Shown piece by piece: positions 57,501 to 64,000 of a stretch of DNA of 64,000 nt. The notes under the pieces were generated by a model. That model saw only the letters and a list, made by a program, of their open reading frames with translations, did no database searches and was not told the origin of the DNA. The stretch comes from Apoda limacodes (taxonomy: Eukaryota; Arthropoda; Insecta; Lepidoptera; Limacodidae): contig OX291562.1 in the NCBI GenBank assembly GCA_946406115.1, positions 3,316,001 through 3,380,000 on the forward strand, in the 5' to 3' direction. The translations under genes were made by a program, and so were the position numbers. The first letter of the stretch is position 1. Every line of letters starts with the position of its first letter.

Positions 57501-59308
57501 TGATAATGTGCATGTCGCTTGGCGTGACCATGGTTGCGGGAGTCGTAGAAGCATCCCTTCTGGTAACATCAGCAACTTCTGGAGCCTTACTAGGTGTCTT
57601 CCTCCTCGCTGTACTCTGCCCAGTTGCGAACGGAAAAGGAGCCGTTTGTGGAATGATTGCATCCCATATCATAACTACATGGATGGCAGCTGGAAGACTT
57701 TTCTATGTAGACAAAAGCGTGTCCATGCTTCCAGTATCCGTTGAGGTAAATCTACATTGTATTACCAGATATTTCTATAATGTTCCCTGTTCAATTCTTT
57801 CTTACTTTTTATGGTTTATCAGGAACCAGCAAAGGGGCATATTTTTCTGGCTCTGCTCTTTAATTTCATCAATTATTACTGTAAAGATAGTGATATACGA
57901 CTTATGGACCGTTTAAAAATCCATTTTAGTCCAGACACATAGTATCAAAAACAGTGTTGAAGCGAAAGTGCATCACCTATATCATGCAAGGCTAAAGTGA
58001 TTGGTGAAAAGAAATTATCCTGTCTATTAAAATGTGGGTTTGTATTCAGCCACTGGTAGCCCCTATTTAGGCTACTATGCTACATATGTGAAACCGTGAA
58101 GTTATTCAGCGTTGAAATGTTATGCACTACATATATATCATCATCATAACTTCTACAGTAGTTTTTTGCTTTTGCCAGTTCTTTCTGCTGGTTATTGATA
58201 ACGTTTTATGCTACGGGCGTTAACATACATGAATGTTTTTCTTCTTTCCGTATTATATTTACTATACATATTTTGACTGTGCCTCAGTTTGTATTGTTCG
58301 TAACTAGATAATATTGATTAAACATAAATTAAACTTATTTCAGGGCTGTCCAAATGGCACTGTTAGAATCACAAATCACAAATTCCTTCCATTAGTTGTG
58401 AATCAGACAATGGCACAGCTAACACCACTCTTGGGAGCTTTGAATCATACTAGTAGTGAAAATGTTGCAGAGTCCACACTGTAAGTATTCCTTTTAGTAA
58501 AAATAGTGTATTAAAAAAAGGTCTTAGTAGGCGAAGATATAAGTAGGCGATGCATATAGTCATATGAACACCAAACTGAGAAAATCATTAAACCTGTCAG
58601 ATATTGTACCCAGCTAGTTCATGCACGACTCTAGCTGTGCGTCATATTAATCAATTCTTTATTAAAAATTCAGTGATGATATGAATCTCGTGGTCCGGAC
58701 GCATTTATCTATCGGAAATGATGAGCGAAGTTAAGCAATATGGGCGTGACCGTCTAGTGGGGCACATTTTTCTAAATTTCGTCTACTCAAATAAGTTCAA
58801 GCCCGCATCCTTATAAAGTATCCTTATAAAAATAAACGTGTCTTATAAAGTCCTGATTTATAACGAAAACAAAAATGTATATCACATTTCTTACCTTTAA
58901 TAAATATTTTACAGGTCAAGTGGACTGCACACGATGTATTCTATCTCATATATGTGGTACGCAGTTATTGGAACCATCACTTGCGTTACTTTGGGAAACA
59001 TAATAGGCCTAATTACATTTAAGGAGTCAGATAAATTTGATGTTAGATTGCTTCATCCTTTAGTAGCAAACATAATATCTAAAATGCCAGAGCAAAAGAG
59101 AGTATTCGCAGATGATGATAGGGAAAAGAAGGTTCCTCCTGTTGATGACAAAGATGTAACTTCATCTTCTGTTAAGACAGAAGAGACTATAGCAGAAGAA
59201 GTTAGGCCTGTCGAGGCACCAGTTGCGGTTGCCACTAACAATAGTAGATTGTTTGAAGCGTATGAATCAAGAAATGACTTTCAGCCATCGGCAGTTACAC
59301 GGATATGA
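36363..59308 (+). CDS. SLC5-family transporter (monocarboxylate/multivitamin transporter-like), nine coding exons
   Basis: Coding exons by splice signals and continuous phase: 36363-36570, 44042-44184, 48364-48566, 49802-49933, 51143-51502, 56258-56388, 57495-57745, 58344-58480, 58915-59308. They total 1959 nt, giving 652 residues plus TGA. The protein starts with a short N-terminal helix (about residues 5-26), then the TM1-TM2 region around [11 protein letters not shown], the ADVIQT segment (186-191), a GALS...[13 protein letters not shown] segment (346-366) typical of SLC5 TM8-TM9, a loop with three N-glycosylation sequons, a last helix (about 533-560) and a charged cytoplasmic tail ending TRI. 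Family members are plasma-membrane symporters for monocarboxylates, vitamins, iodide or sugars, and 600-650 residues is the usual length. Within this fold the sodium-site residues look altered (see findings), so the substrate and the coupling ion are not predictable. The insect members nearest to it are annotated as multivitamin or monocarboxylate transporters by similarity only. The call is firm at family level. Confidence 0.93.
37428..37729 (-). repeat. Dispersed repeat copy, right arm flanking coding exon 1
   Basis: It starts TGTATTAAGGGTGGTAAGGAG-AAAATTACTAACGAG and ends GTTTTGGCTGAAGATAAAAC..ACGTAGTTC, the inverse of 36321 to 36002. The spacing between the arms is about 1.1 kb and includes coding exon 1. 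Confidence 0.8.
38629..38754. repeat. Intronic inverted repeat, 126-bp hairpin
   Basis: The left arm AATGTTTTGTATTGTTCTTAGG-ATAAATCTGCGAGTTGTAGG-TAGCA pairs with the right arm ending CATAACAAAACATT. ATCTGCGAGTTGTAG and its inverse CTACAACTCGCAGAT pair without mismatch. The loop lies near 38690. It could be a MITE or a source of hairpin RNA. Confidence 0.7.
39338..39372 (+). mobile_element. LINE 3'-end scrap
   Basis: AACGCGCGAGTGATACCCCTGGTGTTGCA matches the tail of the TTAGTGGTATAAAAA LINE (compare the inverse at 23040-23065). Confidence 0.45.
39665..39918 (-). mobile_element. Lep1-like Helitron fragment
   Basis: CACTAATATTATAAATGCGAAAG, TCTGTCTGTCTGTCTGTTACC, CGCTTAAACCGTTATACCGATT, AAATTTGGCATGGAGATAG, GGGAAAAGACAAAGGCTACTTG, CACCGGTAACTGAATTTATGGCGGG, in inverse order relative to 20384-20622. 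Confidence 0.7.
40063..40140 (-). mobile_element. tRNA-like SINE head (family 3) with intact A and B boxes
   Basis: On the minus strand TAGCTCAATTGG fits the A box and GGTTCAAGTCC the B box. A D-arm (GCTC..GAGC) and an anticodon-type stem (CTTAC..GTAAG, anticodon position GTA) fold. The acceptor stem (GTCTCGA with TTCGTGG) does not pair and the T stem has a mismatch, so this is a tRNA-derived element rather than a working tRNA gene. A related head is at 19925-20015. Confidence 0.55.
40684..40996 (-). mobile_element. Lep1-like Helitron copy, near complete
   Basis: CCTACTAATATTATAAATGTG at the start, AATCACGCTTCAACCACTGG-ACGGATCGGG, AAATTTGGCACACATATAGG, ATAGCTTGCTAATAGCA.., CACGTCGATAACCGAATTCA-GGGCGGGCGGAGCCGCTGGC and AAAGTCTAGTTA at the end. 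It is the inverse of 62702-63025. Confidence 0.75.
41946..42010 (+). repeat. Dispersed 'GCCAAGTGCG..GGGTTCCGT' repeat fragment
   Basis: TGCCAAGTGCGTGTTCTACA and TTAGGGTTCCGTAAA match the starts of the copies at 13310 and 32688. Confidence 0.4.
42015..42175 (-). mobile_element. SINE family 1 fragment, minus strand
   Basis: CATACGTCCCGTAATGGGGTACGGC, GGGCGATTTGGGCCAAAGTC and GTATGCAGGTTTCCTTACC match 63030-63190 and the right part of 7690-8240. Confidence 0.55.
43121..43372 (+). mobile_element. tRNA-derived SINE (family 2), plus strand
   Basis: The head reads CCTCACAGCCTAATTGATAG then GTGGGTTCGATTCCCGCACTGG with a perfect B box at 43169-43179. The body has GTTGTCATGAGTCTGGGCG, CCGTTGTCCGGTACG and GGGCCAGATGGCGCTGTGTGTAATGTCC, and it ends in a TTTA-rich tail. 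The minus copy is at 12823-13100. Confidence 0.75.
44042..44184 (+). CDS. SLC5-like transporter, coding exon 2 (residues 70-117)
   Basis: The phase-1 codon G|GG joins exon 1, then the frame reads FPSELVYRG, a motif positioned as in other SLC5 proteins just after TM1, followed by a hydrophobic TM2 ([19 protein letters not shown]) and the VYEYLQ segment. The donor is GTAATT at 44185. The acceptor is AAG, with an A before the AG where a pyrimidine is usual, although a T-rich tract precedes it. Confidence 0.92.
45965..46925 (+). repeat. Imperfect direct duplication in the second intron, unit about 530 bp
   Basis: TTAGGGTACCGTTTTCGCTTTATTTGACCTTA (45982) recurs as TCAGGGTACCTTTGTCAGCTTTATTTGACCTTA (46515). 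Both are followed by AAAATACTAG.TCTT.TTTATGCA, TAGTA.GTAAA, GTTTAGTTTTT, and later by CAAAAATACGTAAA-/ACAAAAATACAGAAA-type text and TTTTGCTATCT/TCTTGCTACTT. Confidence 0.65.
47715..48000 (+). repeat. 86-bp tandem repeat, four units
   Basis: GTGCGCCCCCT starts at 47724, 47810 and 47896, and a diverged GTGGCCCCCT at 47976 (spacing 86, 86, 80). The unit continues GCTACATAAATATC, TTCTTCTTAAATATC, GAATTCCTTTATACGATT and GATATTTTCACTTCAC. Confidence 0.9.
48364..48566 (+). CDS. SLC5-like transporter, coding exon 3 (residues 118-184)
   Basis: A long T tract and CACAG acceptor end at 48363, and the donor is GTACTT at 48567. In phase 0 the exon gives [20 protein letters not shown], then two hydrophobic helices ([20 protein letters not shown] and [20 protein letters not shown]), corresponding to TM3-TM4 of the family. 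GC content is higher than in the surrounding introns. A frame-shifted minus-strand ORF over the same bases is a shadow. Confidence 0.92.
49595..49695 (+). mobile_element. SINE family 1 fragment
   Basis: GGTGAAGGTAGGCCAAGCCTCAACAGTTGGGACGTA matches the 3' part of the copy at 50186-50480. Confidence 0.5.
49802..49933 (+). CDS. SLC5-like transporter, coding exon 4 (residues 185-228)
   Basis: The split Arg codon AG|A is completed here. The text then reads [20 protein letters not shown], equivalent to the xDVxQ segment and TM5 of SLC5 proteins, and continues into an extracellular loop [21 protein letters not shown]. The donor is GTAAGA at 49934. The exon is only 132 nt and lacks an ATG-started ORF of its own, so it is recognised by homology and phase. 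Confidence 0.9.
50186..50480 (+). mobile_element. tRNA-derived SINE (family 1), complete-looking copy
   Basis: The head GTCAGTGGTTGCC..GGTGGAGGTTCGAGTCCGGCG-TGTACCAATG contains a perfect B box GGTTCGAGTCC at 50237-50247. The body has GGGGACACCTGCGTTCCTACG and GGCCCACGTCACCCTCGCC, and the end is GTAGGCCGTGACCCAACAGT. Partial copies of the same family are at 7690, 12690, 42015, 49595, 54485 and 63030. It lies in intron 4 of the transporter. Confidence 0.7.
51143..51502 (+). CDS. SLC5-like transporter, coding exon 5 (residues 229-348)
   Basis: This is the longest internal coding exon (360 nt), with acceptor TTTTCAG ending 51142 and donor GTAATA at 51503. It covers loop [22 protein letters not shown]6-TM7 with the conserved family segment [13 protein letters not shown], the helix around [20 protein letters not shown], a cytosolic/extracellular loop with [13 protein letters not shown], and the start of TM8 ([13 protein letters not shown]). 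The QxxVQRY motif is strongly characteristic of SLC5. Confidence 0.93.
52000..53400 (-). mobile_element. LINE remnant with the RT core deleted, minus strand
   Basis: Minus-strand order: text before the RT ([20 protein letters not shown] and [14 protein letters not shown] at 53045-53320; [19 protein letters not shown] and FWSLIKLP at 52827-53075), then [16 protein letters not shown]. This runs directly into [15 protein letters not shown] (52442-52729), which lies after motif C in the related copy at 22960-24425. So motifs A to C are missing. Further left come FTSG, RIVDD-type and SLRR-type text and the ORF end (52020-52440). The family terminal TTAGTGGTATAAAAA is not present at the left end. 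Confidence 0.75.
53560..55090 (+). repeat. Repeated block in intron 5, about three degenerate units
   Basis: AAAATAYYCYCCAAATC occurs at about 53598, 54080 and 54669. The last two are preceded by ATAGACTTTATTAT and ACGCATGACGTCAG.GCTA and followed by ATTCAAAT, ACAA.GCAGTAA and TTGGCTCACA, then by ATTTGGATT.CTCGCT.CCACGCTTTATTGGTC (54436, 55057). The first unit is partial. A SINE head (54485-54580) separates the last two units. Confidence 0.65.
54485..54580 (-). mobile_element. tRNA-like SINE head, minus strand
   Basis: GGAGATTGAACCTGCACCCC (inverse B-box region) then TAGTCTTTACTACCAACAGAGCC resembles the heads of the SINEs here. Body not identified. Confidence 0.4.
55200..55360 (-). repeat. 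Copy of the exon-flanking dispersed repeat, partial
   Basis: AATAAATAAACTCACC, AATTGAAATGGCGGGAA, CTAGAGAATTTATGAATTAA-AAAGTTTTGGCTGAATTTAAA-ACTTGTAATTGCTCGCG and GTAGTTCAT follow the right part of 37428-37729. Confidence 0.6.
55870..56070 (+). repeat. Dispersed repeat ending in a TTTC microsatellite
   Basis: GGTCACTCTGGTTTAGTGAC.. GCTCTTACAGAATATCAGTGCTGAGGC.. ACTGAGTAAGAGACC.. GTGTCAAATAAATG then (TTTC)n at 56047-56068. The ATAAA before a simple tail suggests a retroposed 3' end. Confidence 0.5.
56258..56388 (+). CDS. SLC5-like transporter, coding exon 6 (residues 349-392)
   Basis: Joining AG|T gives [21 protein letters not shown]. The NxxxxATVTxED block is conserved in SLC5 (it includes the Asp equivalent to D369 of the human iodide symporter), while the residues just after GALS are FLVS rather than the usual T-V/A-S-S/T. 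The donor is GTATGA at 56389. The preceding intron holds a large LINE fragment and tandem blocks. Confidence 0.9.
57495..57745 (+). CDS. SLC5-like transporter, coding exon 7 (residues 393-476)
   Basis: The acceptor TTTCTTTCAG ends at 57494 and the donor GTAAAT starts at 57746. The exon encodes two or three hydrophobic helices: [20 protein letters not shown], then [21 protein letters not shown], then [18 protein letters not shown]. The PxANxKGA segment is the typical SLC5 TM10-TM11 link. The reading frame could run on past the donor into the intron, but the next exon continues the family pattern. Confidence 0.92.
58344..58480 (+). CDS. SLC5-like transporter, coding exon 8 (residues 477-521, glycosylated loop)
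   Basis: The acceptor ATTTCAG ends at 58343 and the donor GTAAGT starts at 58481. The translated loop contains three N-glycosylation sequons, NGT, NQT and NHT, within about 40 residues. It is equivalent to the extracellular loop before the last helix in SLC5 transporters. No hydrophobic helix is encoded here. Confidence 0.88.
58915..59308 (+). CDS. SLC5-like transporter, last coding exon (residues 522-652 and stop)
   Basis: The split Leu codon CT|G starts the exon. [20 protein letters not shown] is the final helix, with the SYMWY pattern typical of the family. A charged cytosolic tail of about 90 residues follows, rich in D, E and K ([15 protein letters not shown]) and in S/T. The last residues, AVTRI, fit a class I PDZ-ligand pattern (T at -2, I at 0). 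TGA is at 59306-59308. Poly(A) signals follow at 59418 and 59445. Confidence 0.93.
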
Positions 59309-59417
59309 TCACCAATAAATGTAAATAATAATTTATTAAAAATTGTATCGTTCGCAGAGTTATTTAAAGTGAAAAACGATTTGATAAAGACGTTTGATGT
59401 GTTATTTTTTGCCAGTT

Positions 59418-59450
59418 AATAAAGTTTGTGTAGTATTTAGCAGAAATAAA
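59418..59450 (+). terminator. Candidate poly(A) signals of the transporter gene
   Basis: AATAAA occurs at 59418-59423 and again at 59445-59450, about 110 and 140 bases after the stop codon, in a T-rich region suited to a short 3' UTR. More AATAAA copies occur further downstream, so longer 3' ends are possible. Confidence 0.6.
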
Positions 59451-59459
59451 TGTTTGATA

Positions 59460-61260
59460 TAAGCTGAAGAGACTGAATTATTGTTATTGAGCAATGTATT
59501 TATGTATCTTAATGTAATAGTGCCTAGTGTATTTATGGATTTTATTTTAAGTGTGTGTTTATTTTAGTATATTTGGTAACTAAAAGAATTTTTATATTAG
59601 CGTTAAAGAAATTTAAGAAAAAAACATATAAATTTATAACAGTTGGTTTTTCAGAAGTTTTTCAGATTTTTTTATAAACATTTTTTGAAAGAATTATGAA
59701 ACATAATAAATACATATAAAATTTTACTAATAACTACTGAGGAAAATTCAAATCTAGTTGGGGTTAAGCCATTACTGAATAAAACTCTTATTCATCAAGC
59801 TCTCTGATGAGTCAAAGTAAATATTTAAGGATCAGAACCGCGTATGAATGAAATGAAAAGAGACATCAAATTTAAAATATTTCCATAACATTAGCTTTGT
59901 GAAAAGAATAAACTAAATTATTCTAATCTATTATGGTGTAACAAATAAAAATTGGAAAGAAAAATAGTGCTAGGTTCTGTATAATAAAGGTAGCTTTTAA
60001 TTCAGATTATAAATTATCTTATTTATATATCTTTATTTGTCTAGTGTAACAACTTTCACCGCAAACGACCTCATTGAGTCAAAGTTTGCAAGATACATAT
60101 CTTCTTAGGTAAGAGTTTAGTAATATATGTTTGCGTAACATTATGGTTAAAGTTAAGCTTAAAATGAGGATAACTATTTACTGAATATACACCCACATCA
60201 AAATGTGGGGGCCAACTGTTTTCACCAGCCACTTAAGCCCTGCGTGACAGATAGTAAGCCCATCGCCGCATTGATCGCCAAAACTGATTTTCATTTAGTG
60301 TATCTGGATTAAGGTGGCCTCATAAAAGTCCCGTAAGTCGTAACTGACAAAATAAAAGACCAAAAAGAATAATTTTAAATCAGTTTATCTATTTATAATT
60401 TCTTATTCTTTGTTACCAACAAAGTTCTTAGAATTGTAAGTCTTTTGAGTTTACTGTGATTTTATATTTTTTTAAGCATTTTAAATGTTTTTTTTAATAA
60501 ATATGAATATATTCAAGGCTACTCCTAATGTTATATTTTTAACTATTTTTAACATGCATTGGAATACAATGTCATACTGCTCTTTAACTAGAGTTATCAA
60601 AAATCTTTTCAAAATTGTAAAATATAAACAAATTACTTTTTGTTTTTATTAATTTTATTTATATATCATTATTTTATATATATGTTTATTACTTAATTAC
60701 TTATTTTACCATTAGCTGTGATTGCTGTGCCTACTATTTTTGTGTAATATTTAACAGTGTGATAGAGAACAATAATTTAAGGATTGATATGAATGTAATT
60801 CACTTGATTGATTTAAGTTGAAACGTCGCTTGAAATCAATTCCCCAAATATGAAAACTTTCTTTTAATATATTTTTATAAATGTTTATACATATCATTGC
60901 TTGTATGGAAAATAACTGTTTCAAAAAAAAAACAAGACAAACACATAGGCTGTTACTTAAAAATAAAGAAAATTGCAATATAATATTTTCAGGTTTTAAT
61001 AATCATAGAAGCAGTTACATTTCATATTGTTAAATATTTAAAAAGATAAGTGATTAATTATTAAAAGCAATATGTATGTTTTGAACAAACGAATTTATTT
61101 TTTAAAACATAATTATGAAAATAATATGTTTACAAGTTTACGTAAGTGTTTTATTTTCATCCTACCAGGTAGGTATTGTGATCCTACTAAATATTTTTAT
61201 AATTTACCTACGTAAACAATCACATCACAAGGCACTTTACAAAAATACTTTAAAGTACTA
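59460..61260. other. No gene seen downstream of the transporter
   Basis: AT-rich sequence with several AATAAA motifs (for example near 59707, 59778 and 59982). A short mixed-composition stretch at 60195-60320 (GGGGGCCAACTGTTTTCACC) resembles repeat text but is not assigned. Confidence 0.5.
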
Positions 61261-61271
61261 CAACTTAAGAA

Positions 61272-61322
61272 CGGTTAAGGGTACGGTTAGTTAAGGGTAC
61301 GGTTAGTTAAGGGTACGGTGTT
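61272..61322 (+). repeat. 16-bp tandem repeat, three units
   Basis: TTAAGGGTACGGTTAG starts at 61275 and 61291, and TTAAGGGTACGGTG at 61307. Confidence 0.85.
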
Positions 61323-62239
61323 TCACAGTCAAATCATCAGAAAAGATGGAAACTACATCCTCTTAAAGGATATAGGTCGACTTATCTTTTAACCCTGTAT
61401 ATGGAATAATAGCTCGTTAGGCGAAATATATGACCAACTTGGACTGTGTCATATCTTTAATAATAAAAACCTTTATTTAGCGATTCACAGCGACACTGAC
61501 AAAAAGTAAATACTGTTCTAACTTTGCCTAGAATTTCAATAATCCTAATTATTATGGTTAATGACTAAATTAGTTTTATTATATAAAGTACAAATATTTA
61601 AATACCTACATAGAAGTATATAAATAAGAAGATATTATGATTTAATTGACTGCAGTTCAGTGTTGCCGAATTGTCACATGGCTCTCAGCTGAGCATAATT
61701 GCCACAATAAACTTTGGCGCAGGTTTTCAGCTAAACAGCTTTCAGTGACTCACGAACAAAAGACTGGCTTTCTTTCAGTGGAAATTATTACTTCATTATA
61801 TAAAAGTCACTGCATTGACATACACATGTAAGCTACTAAATTTAATAGTCGATAAAAATATAACTTCAATGTTTTAGTTAGTAACCTACCTACGTAAGTA
61901 AGTACATATTCTTAATTATTTTCAATATAAACTAAATCTTATGCAACCTTTTCTTTATAAATGAATAACAAGAAGTAGGTATTATATTAAACTTTTCATA
62001 AGGTCTCTTTCAATTTTATTCTAATAAATTCTTTTCGTTAAATATAATGGACGGCGAACCAATCAAACATTTATAATGAACGAACGAAATGAACCAGGAA
62101 ATAATGAAAAGTAAAGATTCTCTTGTTCAAATTTTTCTTTTATTTTCTATTATTTGACAAGGCAGTTATCGTACATATATAATGTATAGATTCAAGATTT
62201 TATTGAAGTTTCTTTACTATTCTTATAATTATTAGGAAT
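61323..62239. other. No gene seen
   Basis: AT-rich. A stretch at 61650-61780 is less AT-rich and has a 61-residue ORF with CAGT motifs, but no DPE or donor in register. Confidence 0.45.
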
Positions 62240-62305
62240 TTGTCGTAGAAATCTCACGTCGATAACCGAATTTAGCGTGGATAGAGCCGCTGGCAAAAGC
62301 TACTA
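62240..62305 (-). mobile_element. Lep1-like Helitron end fragment
   Basis: CACGTCGATAACCGAATTTA-GCGTGGATAGAGCCGCTGGC-AAAAGCTACT is the inverse of the family's GCCAGCGGCTC..GGTTATCGACGTG end. Confidence 0.55.
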
Positions 62306-62701
62306 CAAAAGCTAATAAAAAAAATTTTTAAACTATTGTTTGAATTTAGAAGGTCATTGGTATTGAATATTTAAAATCTTGCTTCATATGATTAATATTT
62401 ATGACGTGATAGCGAATGTAACGTTGTCCGCCAACTGGAAATAGTAAGAAAAGTAGAAGTAGTACTAGAACAGTATTACAGCCGCGACAAGAATATATGT
62501 ATTTTAATATTTTTTTTATATATATATTTGTAGTTTTCAGAGTGAAAAAATGAGAAAGTTAATGGTCATTGTCTGGCAAAATAATTATTAATCCATATAA
62601 ATGAACAAATGAAGTGGCGGTGGCAGGCGCCATTCGCATAGATAGTATTTGGTTCTGCTAAGGTCAAAATATTTTTTATTCTTAAGTGAGATTTTATACC
62701 T

Positions 62702-63025
62702 TACTAGACTTTGCCAGCTCCGCCCGGCCTAAATTCGGTTATCGGCGTGGAACTCCTAAATTAACTCCAATTAATTAATTAATAATTTAGTTATACCAAT
62801 GAATTGCTATAGCATGCTACAGGTGCAGCAATAGTTTTTTTTTACTCTGTTATAGTTATTCCCGCAGGAACTTTTGATTTTTTAGGGCTAAAAAGTAGCC
62901 TATATGCTATTCCAGGACCTATGTATGCCAAGTTTTATCCCGATCCGTCCAGTGGTTGAAGCGTGATTGAGTAACAAACATCCATCCAGACATACAAACT
63001 TTCACATTTATAATATTAGTAGGAT
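62702..63025 (+). mobile_element. Lep1-like Helitron copy, near complete
   Basis: ACTAGACTTTGCCAGCTCCG-CCCGGCCTAAATTCGGTTAT-CGGCGTGGAACTCC, then TATAGTTATTCCCGCAGGAAC, AAAAAGTAGCCTATATGC, CCAAGTTTTATCCCGATCCG-TCCAGTGG and ATTTATAATATTAGTAGGATG. It is the inverse of 40684-40996 over the whole length. Confidence 0.75.
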
Positions 63026-63029
63026 GTTA

Positions 63030-63190
63030 CCTTACCCGTCTTTTATACGTCCCAACTGTTTGGGCACAGCCTGCCCTCCCCTAGGACGAGGGCGATTTGG
63101 GCCATAGTCCATATGCGGGATCATTGCGGATTTTGGACTTTGCAAAAATCTTTATTTTGGGTATGCGGGTTTACTCTCTATGTTTTTCTT
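63030..63190 (-). mobile_element. SINE family 1 fragment, minus strand
   Basis: TATACGTCCCAACTGTTTGGGC, GGGCGATTTGGGCCATAGTCC and GGGTATGCGGGTTTAC match the family body. It abuts the Lep1-like copy. Confidence 0.6.
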
Positions 63191-64000
63191 GATGTAAACA
63201 AACAATGTAATTGACAAAATAAGAAAAAGACTCATGGTCGTATGGTTCCGCCGATCTCAAACATTTTATATCAAAACTACTCTTATTTTACTGTTATTTG
63301 ATTTACTGTATCTACGAATCACAACGCTTAATTCTACCAAAAAAGCAAACAGATTATCATTTTAAAACACTTTGTATATCAATTAACTAAAATGGCAAGT
63401 GTATTTTAAAACCTTGTTTTAGAGGTTTTGTCTAAAAAGACTCTTATAAGACTACTCTTTTAAGAGACAGAAAAAGAAAATTGTTTCAAAATTTTCAGCT
63501 ATTTTATGAAATACGAGAAGTTTTCTGTAGAATTTATCAAATTAATTGGTAGTTAAAAGCGAAACAATAGAATTGATTGGATGTATGGGTATTGTCCTTT
63601 CGACTTCGGTTTAATTGAATTGAAATGTCAGTGCTTTCTTAGATCCTATTAAATGTTTTCAGGCGCGCCGACTTCTTATAACTATAAGTCCTAGACATCA
63701 TAATAATACTTAATATTTTCTCAGCTCAGCTTTTTTCATTGAACTTATTGCCCAAAAGCATTTTCTGCCACTCAACTATGGGCAATAAATGAGAAAACAG
63801 ATCGTGGTGCAGCAAGGTCTATTTATGAAATAAAATAAAATTATATAATATATAATTTACATAAATAAATATAAGAATACATTTACACATACATATTCAT
63901 ATGAATATCTATATGTTAATATAAATATATAAGTTTATGAACCATGTTACGTTATAGAAAAATAAAGTTATAACATTCGGAATACTAACACTTAATGAAA
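63191..64000. other. No gene seen
   Basis: AT-rich to the end of the window; the last 150 bases have TATATAA/ACATACATAT runs. Confidence 0.5.

Noticed and set aside
57745..57916. Read-through of coding exon 7 to 57916 as an alternative C-terminus
   Set aside because: The donor GAG|GTAAAT and the next exon continue the family pattern; the read-through text has no family similarity.
61646..61831. First exon of a downstream gene
   Set aside because: CAGT motifs occur, but no DPE in register, no convincing donor and no homology.

Overview
The window looks like moth or butterfly (Lepidoptera) nuclear DNA. It is AT-rich, has introns with GT..AG borders, and is crowded with repeat families typical of that order: Lep1-like Helitron fragments, tRNA-derived SINEs, LINEs whose 3' end reads as 'the third-codon tail plus a conserved TTAGTGGTATAAAAA end', BEL/Pao remnants and mariner/pogo/hAT DNA elements. 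The assignment rests on pattern recognition and no search was run.

Only one convincing host protein gene is present. It is a plus-strand SLC5 (sodium/solute symporter family) transporter with nine coding exons from 36363 to 59308. When the exons are joined in phase they encode 652 residues. It resembles the sodium-coupled monocarboxylate/multivitamin transporter branch, but positions that normally build the sodium site are changed. The first coding exon begins just after a splice acceptor, so at least one upstream non-coding exon must exist. The best candidate for a promoter and first exon is at 11124-11299: an Inr-like CAGT, a perfect DPE (GGACGT) at exactly +28, and a GTGAGT donor. That would make the first intron about 25 kb long. 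This link is inference.

Layout. 1-1890: decayed BEL/Pao pol on the minus strand. 2200-2750: a possible broken small ORF. 3640-4855: an element with about 140-bp inverted termini. 5850-8410: Lep1, RTE and SINE fragments, with one SINE split by a GC-rich insert. 9309-10070: a pogo-like element holding a mariner-like transposase remnant. 10170-11300: LINE tail, then the candidate promoter. 12500-15990: SINE and other repeats. 16851-17720: a 65-bp minisatellite of 14 units carrying CRE-like palindromes. 17990-24430: LINE copies in both orientations, a 38-bp satellite and Lep1. 25170-26215: mariner. 27350-29060: BEL/Pao gag-protease remnant. 29641-32483: a hAT-like element with 8-bp target duplication that contains a LINE and a TTAA-flanked MITE, which itself contains another insert. 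33117-35050: a hairpin MITE and a second TTAA MITE copy. 36002-59308: the transporter gene, with repeats in its introns. 59309-64000: 3' UTR region, then repeats.

The elements do not form one functional system. The most biologically suggestive arrangement is the first coding exon of the transporter sitting between two opposed copies of the same ~300-bp repeat.
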